DNA from: Rubrobacter sp. | Lineage (GTDB): Bacteria; Actinomycetota; Rubrobacteria; Rubrobacterales; Rubrobacteraceae | Reading direction: 5' to 3' | Length of the DNA stretch: 12,737 nucleotides | Assembly (NCBI GenBank): GCA_016781705.1 | Contig: JADDPV010000161.1 | Location: 1 to 12,737, forward strand | In this document: in pieces, positions 6,902 to 12,737 of the stretch | Layout of the letters: every line of letters starts with the position of its first letter | How positions within the stretch are numbered: the stretch's first letter is position 1 | The notes under the pieces: generated by a model | Database searches by the model: none | What the model saw: the letters and a program-made list of their open reading frames with translations, nothing else | Told to the model about the DNA's origin: nothing | Made by a program: the position numbers and the translations under genes

Positions 6902-8878
6902 CTACAGCGTTTCACGGGCGAGGGCGGAGAAGGCGGCGCGGTGATCGGGGGCGCCGAGCACGCCCGCCAGGTCGCCGGGGGCGAGCACGAAGTCGGGCCC
7001 GGGGTTCGGGAAGACCTCCTCGCCGCGCAACACGGCGACGACGGAGGCGCCGGTCCTGGTCCTTACACGCAGGTCGCCTATCTTGCGTCCGGGGAGCGGA
7101 CCGCTTTCGGGGATGGCGACCCAATCGGTCTCGATGGCCTCCGAAGCTCGACGCAGGCGGCGGGGTAGGTCGCCGTGGCCGTCGGGAGCTTCGCTCTGCA
7201 TGATGGGGGCGTACAGCTCGCGGCGCACCCGGTCGGAGAAGCGCACGACCTCCCCGACCCCGAAGCCCAGGCCCAGGAGGGCCTGCCGGCCAAGCTCGAG
7301 GCCCGCCTCCAGCTCCGGCTGGACGGCTTCGTACACGCCCAGGCGCGAGAGGTCCTCGAGCCCTTCCACGCTCGCCGAGCGGGCAACGACGCGCGCCTCC
7401 GGGTTGAGGGCGCGCACGCGCGAGACGCAGAGCCTCGCGCCGACGGCGTCCGGTATGGTGACCACGACGAGCCGGGCCTCCCTCACGCCCGCCGCCCGCA
7501 GCACGGCGTCGGCGGTCGCGTCGCCGCTCACGACCGGCGCTCCCCTCTCGCGCGCCCCGTCCGCCCGGTTCGGATCGGACTCCACGACGACGAAGGGCGC
7601 TTCCAGACGCCCGAGCATCCGAGCGACGAACGAGCCCACCCGACCGTGGCCGACTATGACGACGTGGTCCTTCAGGCCGGTCTCGGGCAGCTCGACGGTG
7701 CTCTTGGGCTCGGCGGGGAACCGCTTCCGCCAGCGGCTGTAGAGGGCGGGGGCGGCGCGGGCGGCCAAAGGGGTGGCGGCCATCGTGAGGGCGGCGGTGG
7801 TGAGAGCGATGGAGTAAGTGGAAGAGGAGAGGACGCCGGTGTCGGCCCCGAGCCGGGCGAGCAGGAACGAGAGCTCTCCGACCTGGAAGAGCCCGAGAGC
7901 GAGGGCGAAGGGGACGATGTTCCCGTAGCCGAAGAGGCGGGCCAAAGAGGCGAAGATCGCGCCCTTACCCAGAGAGACCAGGAGCACGACCGCGAGCACG
8001 ACCGGCGCGGCACGCAGGAGGAAAGCCGGGTCTATGAGCATCCCCACGGAGACAAAGAAGAGCATAGCGAACACGTCGCGAAGCGGTTCCACTTCGGCGA
8101 GGGCCTGGTGACTGTACTCGGACCGGCTGAGGACGACGCCCGCGACGAACGCGCCCAGGGCGAAGGAGAGGCCGGCGAGGTAGGTCGCGTAGCCGACGCC
8201 GAGCCCGATGGCGACCACGCTGAGCAGGAACAGCTCCCGCGAGTTCCAGCGGGCGACCCGTTCCATCAGCAGCGGGAAGACGCGCGCCCCGAAAAAGGTC
8301 ATCCCGGCGACGAAGAGGCCCGCCCGCAGCGTCGCCGCGCCAAGAGAAGCGGCGAGGTCCCCCCCCGTGCTCCCGAGCTGGGGGAGCACGATCAGGAGCG
8401 GCACCACCGCCACGTCCTGAGCCACGAGCATCCCGATGGTGACCCGCCCCGAGAGCGTCCCCGTAAACCCCCTCTCCGAGAGCGTCTTCAAGACCACCGC
8501 GGTGCTGGAGATGGAGATCACGGCCCCGAACCACACCGCCTCCAGGAGACCGAGGCCGAAAAGACGTCCCACACCGTAGCCGAAAGCTATAGTGAGCACC
8601 ACCTGCAAGGGCGTGCCCAGAAGGGCGATGCGCCACACCGGCCGCAGCTCGCCCAGAGGAAAGTGCAGCCCCACCGCGAAGAGCAAGAGCGCCACCCCGA
8701 TCTCCGCCAGAAGCTCCACGTCGTGGATCTCCGCGACCGTGGGTCCGCCGGTGTTCGGGCCTACCAGCACCCCGGCCAGGATGTAGCCCAGGATGAGCGG
8801 CAACCCGAGCCGCTGGGCGACTATCCCGCCCAGAAAGGCCGCTACCAGGATTAGCGCGATGTCCCCCGCGATGCCCAT
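6902..8878 (-). CDS. CPA2-family cation/proton antiporter with RCK (TrkA-N/TrkA-C) domains
   Basis: This 658-residue membrane protein has a KefB/KefC/YbaL-like architecture. Residues 1-382 are a monovalent cation:proton antiporter domain with about 12 helices, including ISISSTAVVLKTLSERG (121-137), the conserved acidic site in LVAQDVAVVP (D155) and FALGAFVAGVVLSRSEYSHQ (239-258). A basic linker (SRWRKRF) leads to a TrkA-N/RCK domain at about 403-520 with the dinucleotide motif GHGRVG (410-415) and acidic E433 at the end of beta-2. A TrkA-C domain follows at about 585-642. It probably exports potassium (or sodium) in exchange for protons, gated by a bound nucleotide. No glutathione-gating partner (KefF/G) is nearby. 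The ATG at 8878 lies 15 bases after the phosphoesterase stop, without an obvious Shine-Dalgarno, suggesting co-transcription and coupled translation. Confidence 0.93.
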   Translation of the reverse strand: MGIAGDIALILVAAFLGGIVAQRLGLPLILGYILAGVLVGPNTGGPTVAEIHDVELLAEIGVALLLFAVGLHFPLGELRPVWRIALLGTPLQVVLTIAFGYGVGRLFGLGLLEAVWFGAVISISSTAVVLKTLSERGFTGTLSGRVTIGMLVAQDVAVVPLLIVLPQLGSTGGDLAASLGAATLRAGLFVAGMTFFGARVFPLLMERVARWNSRELFLLSVVAIGLGVGYATYLAGLSFALGAFVAGVVLSRSEYSHQALAEVEPLRDVFAMLFFVSVGMLIDPAFLLRAAPVVLAVVLLVSLGKGAIFASLARLFGYGNIVPFALALGLFQVGELSFLLARLGADTGVLSSSTYSIALTTAALTMAATPLAARAAPALYSRWRKRFPAEPKSTVELPETGLKDHVVIVGHGRVGSFVARMLGRLEAPFVVVESDPNRADGARERGAPVVSGDATADAVLRAAGVREARLVVVTIPDAVGARLCVSRVRALNPEARVVARSASVEGLEDLSRLGVYEAVQPELEAGLELGRQALLGLGFGVGEVVRFSDRVRRELYAPIMQSEAPDGHGDLPRRLRRASEAIETDWVAIPESGPLPGRKIGDLRVRTRTGASVVAVLRGEEVFPNPGPDFVLAPGDLAGVLGAPDHRAAFSALARETL

Positions 8879-8893
8879 TACGCAGATACGATA

Positions 8894-9421
8894 CTACGGC
8901 CGCGCCAACGAACCCACACGGTACACGATCTCACCCCGCAACGTCAGGACCTCCGCCCCGACGACCATACCCTCTTCGGCGAGCAAGAGCGCGAAAGTGT
9001 GCTCCGGCTGGCGCCGCCGATTCGTGGGACTCCCGGGGTTGAGGAGCAGGAGATCACCTTCGTCCTCCAGAAACGGCACGTGCGAGTGGCCGAAGACGAC
9101 CACGCGGGCCTCCGGGAAGCGGCGGCGCACGCGCGCCCGGCGTCCCCTCTTGGGACCGGAGTCGTGGATCATGGCGACGGGCACGCCACCAATAACGAAC
9201 TCCAGCGTCTCCGGCAGGTCCACGTCCGTGCCGTCCACGTTGCCGCGGACGCCGCGCACCGGAGCGTACCGGGAGAGCTCATCGAGGAGCGCCGGATCCA
9301 TCAGGTCGCCCGCATGCAGGATGAGGTCGGCTCTGTCGAGGTGCGGCTTTAGGGCGTCCGGTAGGCGCTTCGCGCGGCGGGGGATGTGCGTGTCGGCGAG
9401 GACGAGGGCTAAAGGGCTCAA
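8894..9421 (-). CDS. Calcineurin-like metallophosphoesterase, YfcE/MJ0936 type
   Basis: This 175-residue cytoplasmic phosphoesterase has the full metal-binding set of the YfcE/MJ0936 family: D10 and H12 in ADTHIP, D39 in HAGDLMD, N61 in GNVD, H86 in MIHDSG, and H112/H114 in GHSHVP, followed by NPGSPTN. GNVD and IHDSG replace the more usual GNCD and THG but keep the ligands. Relatives hydrolyse phosphodiesters with Mn or Ni in vitro; the physiological substrate is unknown. The start is TTG 9421, whose last two bases form the stop TGA of the methyltransferase fragment (TTGA overlap), typical of translational coupling. The antiporter gene follows after 15 bases. Because its upstream partner is truncated, this gene may have lost its original promoter. 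Confidence 0.9.
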   Translation of the reverse strand: MSPLALVLADTHIPRRAKRLPDALKPHLDRADLILHAGDLMDPALLDELSRYAPVRGVRGNVDGTDVDLPETLEFVIGGVPVAMIHDSGPKRGRRARVRRRFPEARVVVFGHSHVPFLEDEGDLLLLNPGSPTNRRRQPEHTFALLLAEEGMVVGAEVLTLRGEIVYRVGSLARP

Positions 9422-9888
9422 GCGTCCGTCCAGAAGCGTTCGGAGATCTCACGCAGGAGCCCACCCCGTTCGCTGGCGGTCCGGCGGCGGGCGGCGAGCC
9501 TCGCGACCTCCCCCTCCAGTTCCGCCCCGGCGAAGAAGCAGTTCAGTTCCTTGGCAGTCACGGCGGTCGTCCCGGAGCCGGTAAACGGATCGAAGACGAG
9601 GTGGCCTCTCGCCGTCGAGGCCAGGAGGGCGCGGCGGCGCACGAGGCGTAAAGGCTTCTGGGTGGGGTAGTAGCCGTGGAGCTTCTCGCGTTTTGGTACG
9701 GTGGAGATGTGCCAGACGGAGGAGACCTGGCTTGCGGGGTCGGGGCTGTTTATCGGGTCGTGGTTGAAAGTGCGGCGGGCACCTGTGCCCTTGGAGGCCC
9801 AGATCAGGGTCTCGTGGGCGTGGGTGAAGGTGGTGTGCTGGACGCTCGGGGGCGGGTCGGGCTTGTGCCAGGTGATCTGGTTCACCAA
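9418..9888 (-). pseudogene. 5'-truncated beta-class DNA methyltransferase (N4-cytosine/N6-adenine)
   Basis: Only the C-terminal part of a DNA methyltransferase remains, 156 residues from TTG 9888. It shows VNQITWHKPDPPPSVQHTTF, then GYYPTQKPLRLV (76-79 is the TQKP signature) and motif I DPFTGSGTT (100-108), which binds S-adenosylmethionine. In this circularly permuted class the catalytic motif IV (D/N/S-PP-Y/W) comes first, and it is missing: the frame meets TAA at 9898-9900, and I find no trace of the N-terminal half further upstream in any frame. The sequence that remains has no frameshift, so the loss looks like a recent single event. No restriction endonuclease is adjacent. Without motif IV it should not methylate DNA. 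Confidence 0.8.
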
Positions 9889-9899
9889 ACTTCGAAGTT
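9888..9899. repeat. 12-base perfect palindrome at the methyltransferase breakpoint
   Basis: AACTTCGAAGTT reads the same on both strands and sits exactly where similarity to the methyltransferase ends. It could be the scar or target of the event that removed the 5' part of that gene. A 12-base palindrome can also occur by chance. Confidence 0.35.
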
Positions 9900-10173
9900 A
9901 CGAAACGTCCCGGGCTGATTTTCCGTGCGTCGCCGCGTAACGGCACCAAGACGCGCGCTTCTAACGGGCGTCAGCAGATTGACACTACATCGAGATTCGT
10001 GTGCGCACTTGGGCACCATCTTCAAGCCCACTTGTACACCGAGCATGGACTGAGCCTCTCTCGCCGGACTCCCCTCTGGCACCCGGCTCGCCGCCTCCGT
10101 CTGGACATCAGGCCTGCTGTTAGCCGGTCATCTCCTATGTAGTGTAGCGGTTTGCGGACGACTTCCTCTGAGC

Positions 10174-10302
10174 ATGCGCAAGGGCGTGTTCGCAAAACGG
10201 GTTAGACTGACCGGATGGGGCACCAAGAGTTTGCCGGTCCGGAACCCGAAGCATGGGCGTCCCGCCCAGGACCACCACGCCATCCTCAACACCATCTTTT
10301 AG
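10174..10302 (+). pseudogene. IS5-family transposase N-terminal scrap
   Basis: ATG 10174 opens 42 codons ending in TAG at 10300. The last part reads HGRPAQDHHAILNTIF, which fits the N-terminal domain of IS5-type transposases (GRPxxDxRxxLNxIxWxLRTGxPW, DUF4096-like). The stop falls exactly where WxLRTG should follow, and no DDE catalytic domain is present. The bases around 10178-10200 (GGGCGTGTTCGCAAAACGG) resemble an IS terminal repeat, but no matching copy was found in the window. Confidence 0.45.
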
Positions 10303-10358
10303 CGCATGGAGGATAACTTTCGTCCAGGGGAAATTTAACGCGTGTACCTGGACCATCT

Positions 10359-10368
10359 AGGGAGGTGA
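10359..10368 (+). promoter_or_regulatory. Ribosome binding site for lanM
   Basis: AGGGAGGTGA closely matches the anti-Shine-Dalgarno complement. GGAGG ends 5 bases before the GTG at 10371, which selects that start over the overlapping GTG at 10365 and the ATG at 10495 far inside the domain. Confidence 0.6.
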
Positions 10369-10370
10369 GG

Positions 10371-12737
10371 GTGGCGGAACAGGTAGGACAATTGTCGGAG
10401 CGAGACCTAGCGGGAATAGTCGAGCGCTCCAGCACGTTCGTCGAGCGCCTAAGCGACGGCTTCAGCCCCGTCGACATCGAAGACACGAGCCTCATGGATG
10501 CGCGGATCGAGGCGTGGTGTCAGGCCGTGGCGAAGGGGGACTGGGACCGGTTCCGGCTGCGGCTGGCCTGGGACGGCCTGGATCTGGAGATGGCGCGCCG
10601 CGCGCTCGGCCCCGCGCGTTTGCGCCAGGGCGCGACGCTGCCGGAGTGGTCGGGCCTCCTCAGCGAGGCGTTACGCCTCGCTCCGATCGAGCACCGGGAA
10701 GGGAAGAGCACCGCTTGGCCCGTCGAGCTGAGCTTCCTGGACGCCGAAGAGCCCCTACCCTTCGAGGAGATCCTCGCGCCGCTCGTGCTCGCGGCCCGCA
10801 AGAGGCTCGTCGGGCGCACGATCACGTCCGGGGACGAATTGTCCGAGCCGGTCCGTGCCGCCCTGGAGCGCGGCCTGCTGCGGAGCCTGGTGACCTTCTC
10901 CGCCGAGACCCTCCTCGCGGAGTTCGAAGCAATGCGGGCGCAGGAGCAGTCGTCCTGGAGTCTCATATTCGCGCTGGCGCAAGACCCGGACGGCCGTTCC
11001 CTTTATCTAGATTTCGTCCGCCGCATGGCGGAGGGGGGACTATCGCGTCTGTTCCTGGCGTACCCGGTGCTGGCCCGCCAGTTGGGTACGACCGCCTGCC
11101 TGTGGGTCGAGGCGACCGGCGAGTTCCTGGGGCGGCTGGAGGCCGACCGGTCCGAGCTCGGGCGCTTTTTCGGCGACGATCTGGGGAGCGTCGTCGCCGT
11201 GCAGCCGTCGCTGTCGGACCGTCACCGCGGTGGGCGCACGGTCATGGCGCTGACGTTCGCCTCCGGCCGGAAGCTGTTGTACAAGCCCAAGGATCTCGGT
11301 ACGGAGGCGGCCTACTACCGGCTGCTGGCCTGGGTCAACGAGCTGGGCGCGCCGCTGCCGTTCCGGTTGCTGAAGGTCCTCGACCGCTCCACCCACGGCT
11401 GGGCGGAGTTTGTGGAGCACCTGCCCTGCCGAAACCGCGACGAGGCCCGACGCTACTACGAGCGCGCGGGTATGCTGCTGTGCCTGTTCTACGTGCTCGA
11501 GGTCACGGATTGCCACTCCGAGAACATTATCGCGAGCGGGGAGCATCCCGTGCTGATCGATACGGAGACGTTGATGCACCATCGCACCCGCCCGCAACCG
11601 TCCGACGAAGGCGCACGGGTGCTGGCCAACGAGCAGCTAGACCACTCCGTGCTGCGTACCGGTCTTCTGCCCCGCTGGGAGGTGAGCGCTGACGGGCGGA
11701 TGGCGTACGAGCTGAGCGGGCTCGGCGGCGCGGTCGAGCAGGAGCTGCCGTACCGGGTGCCTAAGTGGGCGCGCGTTAACACCGACCGGATAACCTTCGA
11801 GCAGCTGCCGGTAACGCTCCCGGTGCTTGCAAACGTGCCGAGCCTGGACGGCGCCCCTCTCGGTTTGCAGGACCATGGCCCGCAGCTGGTGGACGGCTTC
11901 CGGCGGATGTACCGTTTCCTCCTGGACCATCGTGAGGCGCTCCTGCAATCCGGCCCGCTGCGCGAGCTGGCCCACGAGGAGGTACGTTTCGTATATCGCC
12001 CCACGAAGGTCTACGGGATCCTACTGAGCGACCTGAGGGATCGGCGTTACCTGCGCGACGGCGCAGACCGGAGCATCTACCTGGAGCAACTGGGGCGATC
12101 CCAGCTGCCCCTCTATGGACCGCTGCCGGAGGAGCGGCCAACCCTCTGGCCCGTGTTCGCGGCCGAACGCCGGGCGATGGAGCAGGGCGACGTACCGTTC
12201 TTCACAGCCCGCGCCGGCAGCGACGCCCTGATCGTCGCGCCCGGCCAGGAGATCGAGGATTGCTTCCTGGAACCGAGCCTGGAAAGCGTCCTGCGCAGGC
12301 TGAAGGCGCTCGGCCAAGAAGACCTGGAGCGGCAGATCGCGTTCATCGAGGGCTCGCTGTACGCTTACTCGGCCCGCGACGCGGCGGTCGTCTCACGCCC
12401 CACCGCGCAGCCGCCGGCGGACGAGAGCGATGCTTCGGCCGAACCACCGCCCCCGGAGGCGTTCGTCGAGCCGGCGCTCGCCCTGGCAGAGGAGATCCGG
12501 GCGCGCGCGATCCTGGCCGAGGACCGTGGCGCCACGTGGATCTCGCCGCAGTACCTGGTCGAAGCGGATCGTTACCAGCTTCAGCCGATGGGCTACGACC
12601 TCTACGGTGGGACGTGCGGCGTCTCGCTGTTCCTCGCGGCCGCCGAGCGGTTCTCCCCAAAAGAAGGATACGGCGAGCTGGCGCTGGCCGCCGTCCGGCC
12701 GCTGCGCGGCGAGCTACGCGAGCGGCCCCAGCACCTC
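10371..12737 (+). CDS. lanM: Class II lanthipeptide synthetase LanM (3' end outside window)
   Basis: The frame stays open for 789 codons to the right edge. LanM phosphorylates and dehydrates Ser/Thr in a precursor peptide, then joins the dehydro-residues to Cys as (methyl)lanthionine rings. The N-terminal DUF4135 dehydratase spans about residues 100-700. Visible active-site residues are K305 in LLYKPKDL, D380/H382/E384/N385 in TDCHSENII, D397/E399 in LIDTETL, and R539 and T545 in RFVYRPTKVY. The spacings (D380 to D397 is 17, R539 to T545 is 6) equal those of lacticin 481 LctM D242/D259 and R399/T405. An acidic, proline-rich linker (about 681-700) precedes the LanC cyclase domain, which starts near GYDLYGGTCGVSLFLA (741-756) and is cut by the window end. 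Zinc ligands are therefore not visible. An intact gene would be about 1000-1100 codons. An IS scrap lies 70 bases upstream, consistent with acquisition. Confidence 0.95.
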   Translation, partial: MAEQVGQLSERDLAGIVERSSTFVERLSDGFSPVDIEDTSLMDARIEAWCQAVAKGDWDRFRLRLAWDGLDLEMARRALGPARLRQGATLPEWSGLLSEALRLAPIEHREGKSTAWPVELSFLDAEEPLPFEEILAPLVLAARKRLVGRTITSGDELSEPVRAALERGLLRSLVTFSAETLLAEFEAMRAQEQSSWSLIFALAQDPDGRSLYLDFVRRMAEGGLSRLFLAYPVLARQLGTTACLWVEATGEFLGRLEADRSELGRFFGDDLGSVVAVQPSLSDRHRGGRTVMALTFASGRKLLYKPKDLGTEAAYYRLLAWVNELGAPLPFRLLKVLDRSTHGWAEFVEHLPCRNRDEARRYYERAGMLLCLFYVLEVTDCHSENIIASGEHPVLIDTETLMHHRTRPQPSDEGARVLANEQLDHSVLRTGLLPRWEVSADGRMAYELSGLGGAVEQELPYRVPKWARVNTDRITFEQLPVTLPVLANVPSLDGAPLGLQDHGPQLVDGFRRMYRFLLDHREALLQSGPLRELAHEEVRFVYRPTKVYGILLSDLRDRRYLRDGADRSIYLEQLGRSQLPLYGPLPEERPTLWPVFAAERRAMEQGDVPFFTARAGSDALIVAPGQEIEDCFLEPSLESVLRRLKALGQEDLERQIAFIEGSLYAYSARDAAVVSRPTAQPPADESDASAEPPPPEAFVEPALALAEEIRARAILAEDRGATWISPQYLVEADRYQLQPMGYDLYGGTCGVSLFLAAAERFSPKEGYGELALAAVRPLRGELRERPQHL

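Larger units (their letters stand above)
9901..10370. other. 470-base mostly non-coding boundary region
   Basis: Between the truncated methyltransferase and the lantibiotic synthetase I find no intact gene. Its G+C content is visibly lower than the flanking genes and stops are frequent. The only recognisable coding trace is the transposase scrap at 10174-10302. Short open frames on either strand (for example 10001-10123 plus, 9882-10082 minus) lack ribosome sites and family similarity. No tRNA was seen. Confidence 0.5.

Noticed and set aside
7175..8854. 559-codon plus-strand open frame opposite the antiporter
   Set aside because: Low-complexity product rich in Glu, Gly, Arg, His and Asp; it is the antisense of a clear CPA2 antiporter in GC-rich DNA, with no family similarity.
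9882..10082. 66-codon minus-strand frame with two Cys and several Ser/Thr, considered as a precursor peptide
   Set aside because: Basic and Arg-rich with no leader-like acidic region, no ribosome site, runs into the methyltransferase remnant, and is oriented away from lanM.
10001..10123. Short GTG frame ending in Cys-Cys, considered as a lanthipeptide precursor
   Set aside because: No Shine-Dalgarno, no acidic leader or GG/GA cleavage motif, Pro/Ser-rich throughout and only two Cys at the very end.
10514..11692. 392-codon plus-strand frame inside the lanM region
   Set aside because: Arg/Ala/Pro/Gly-rich shadow in another frame of lanM, whose own frame is open to the window end and shows all catalytic motifs.
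1..12737. CRISPR arrays, tRNA or rRNA genes
   Set aside because: No regularly spaced repeats and no cloverleaf or rRNA-like stretches were seen in reading the window.

Overview
The window is GC-rich DNA with almost exclusively G/C-ending codons and frequent GTG/TTG starts. Gene content (a CitA-type citrate synthase beside an HTH-citrate synthase fusion, a PA0069-type radical SAM protein, CPA2 and RCK potassium systems) suits a high-GC Gram-positive, most likely a Rubrobacter-like actinobacterium. That placement is inference; no rRNA or other marker gene is present.

Region 1 (about 1-2760) holds two divergent citrate synthase paralogues. The leftward one carries an N-terminal MerR-type helix-turn-helix. 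The rightward one resembles Bacillus subtilis CitA. They share an AT-rich control region with nested TGAT/ATCA palindromes over a candidate sigma-70 promoter. A possible 70-residue small ORF lies between that promoter and citA and overlaps its start. Region 2 (about 2770-4575) is a gene graveyard: a collapsed YbfB-type MFS transporter, a frameshifted and truncated nitronate monooxygenase, a frameshifted fragment of unknown family, and a C-terminal scrap resembling citramalate/isopropylmalate synthase.

Region 3 (4590-9888) is entirely on the minus strand. Read in transcription order it holds a 5'-truncated beta-class DNA methyltransferase, a YfcE-like phosphoesterase coupled to it by a TTGA overlap, a CPA2 cation/proton antiporter with RCK domains, a two-TM potassium channel with an RCK domain (broken by a one-base frameshift), and a PA0069-family radical SAM protein. 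The antiporter and channel together look like a nucleotide-gated potassium homeostasis module.

Region 4 (about 9900-12737) starts with about 470 bases of mostly non-coding DNA containing a likely IS5-type transposase scrap. It then enters a large rightward gene, open at the right edge, that encodes a class II lanthipeptide synthetase (LanM). Its dehydratase catalytic residues are all recognisable and its LanC cyclase domain is just starting when the window ends. This is the left edge of a lanthipeptide biosynthetic locus. No convincing precursor peptide gene is visible here, so LanA, the transporter and any protease should lie to the right. The truncated methyltransferase and the IS scrap mark the boundary between the chromosomal minus-strand block and this probably acquired island.
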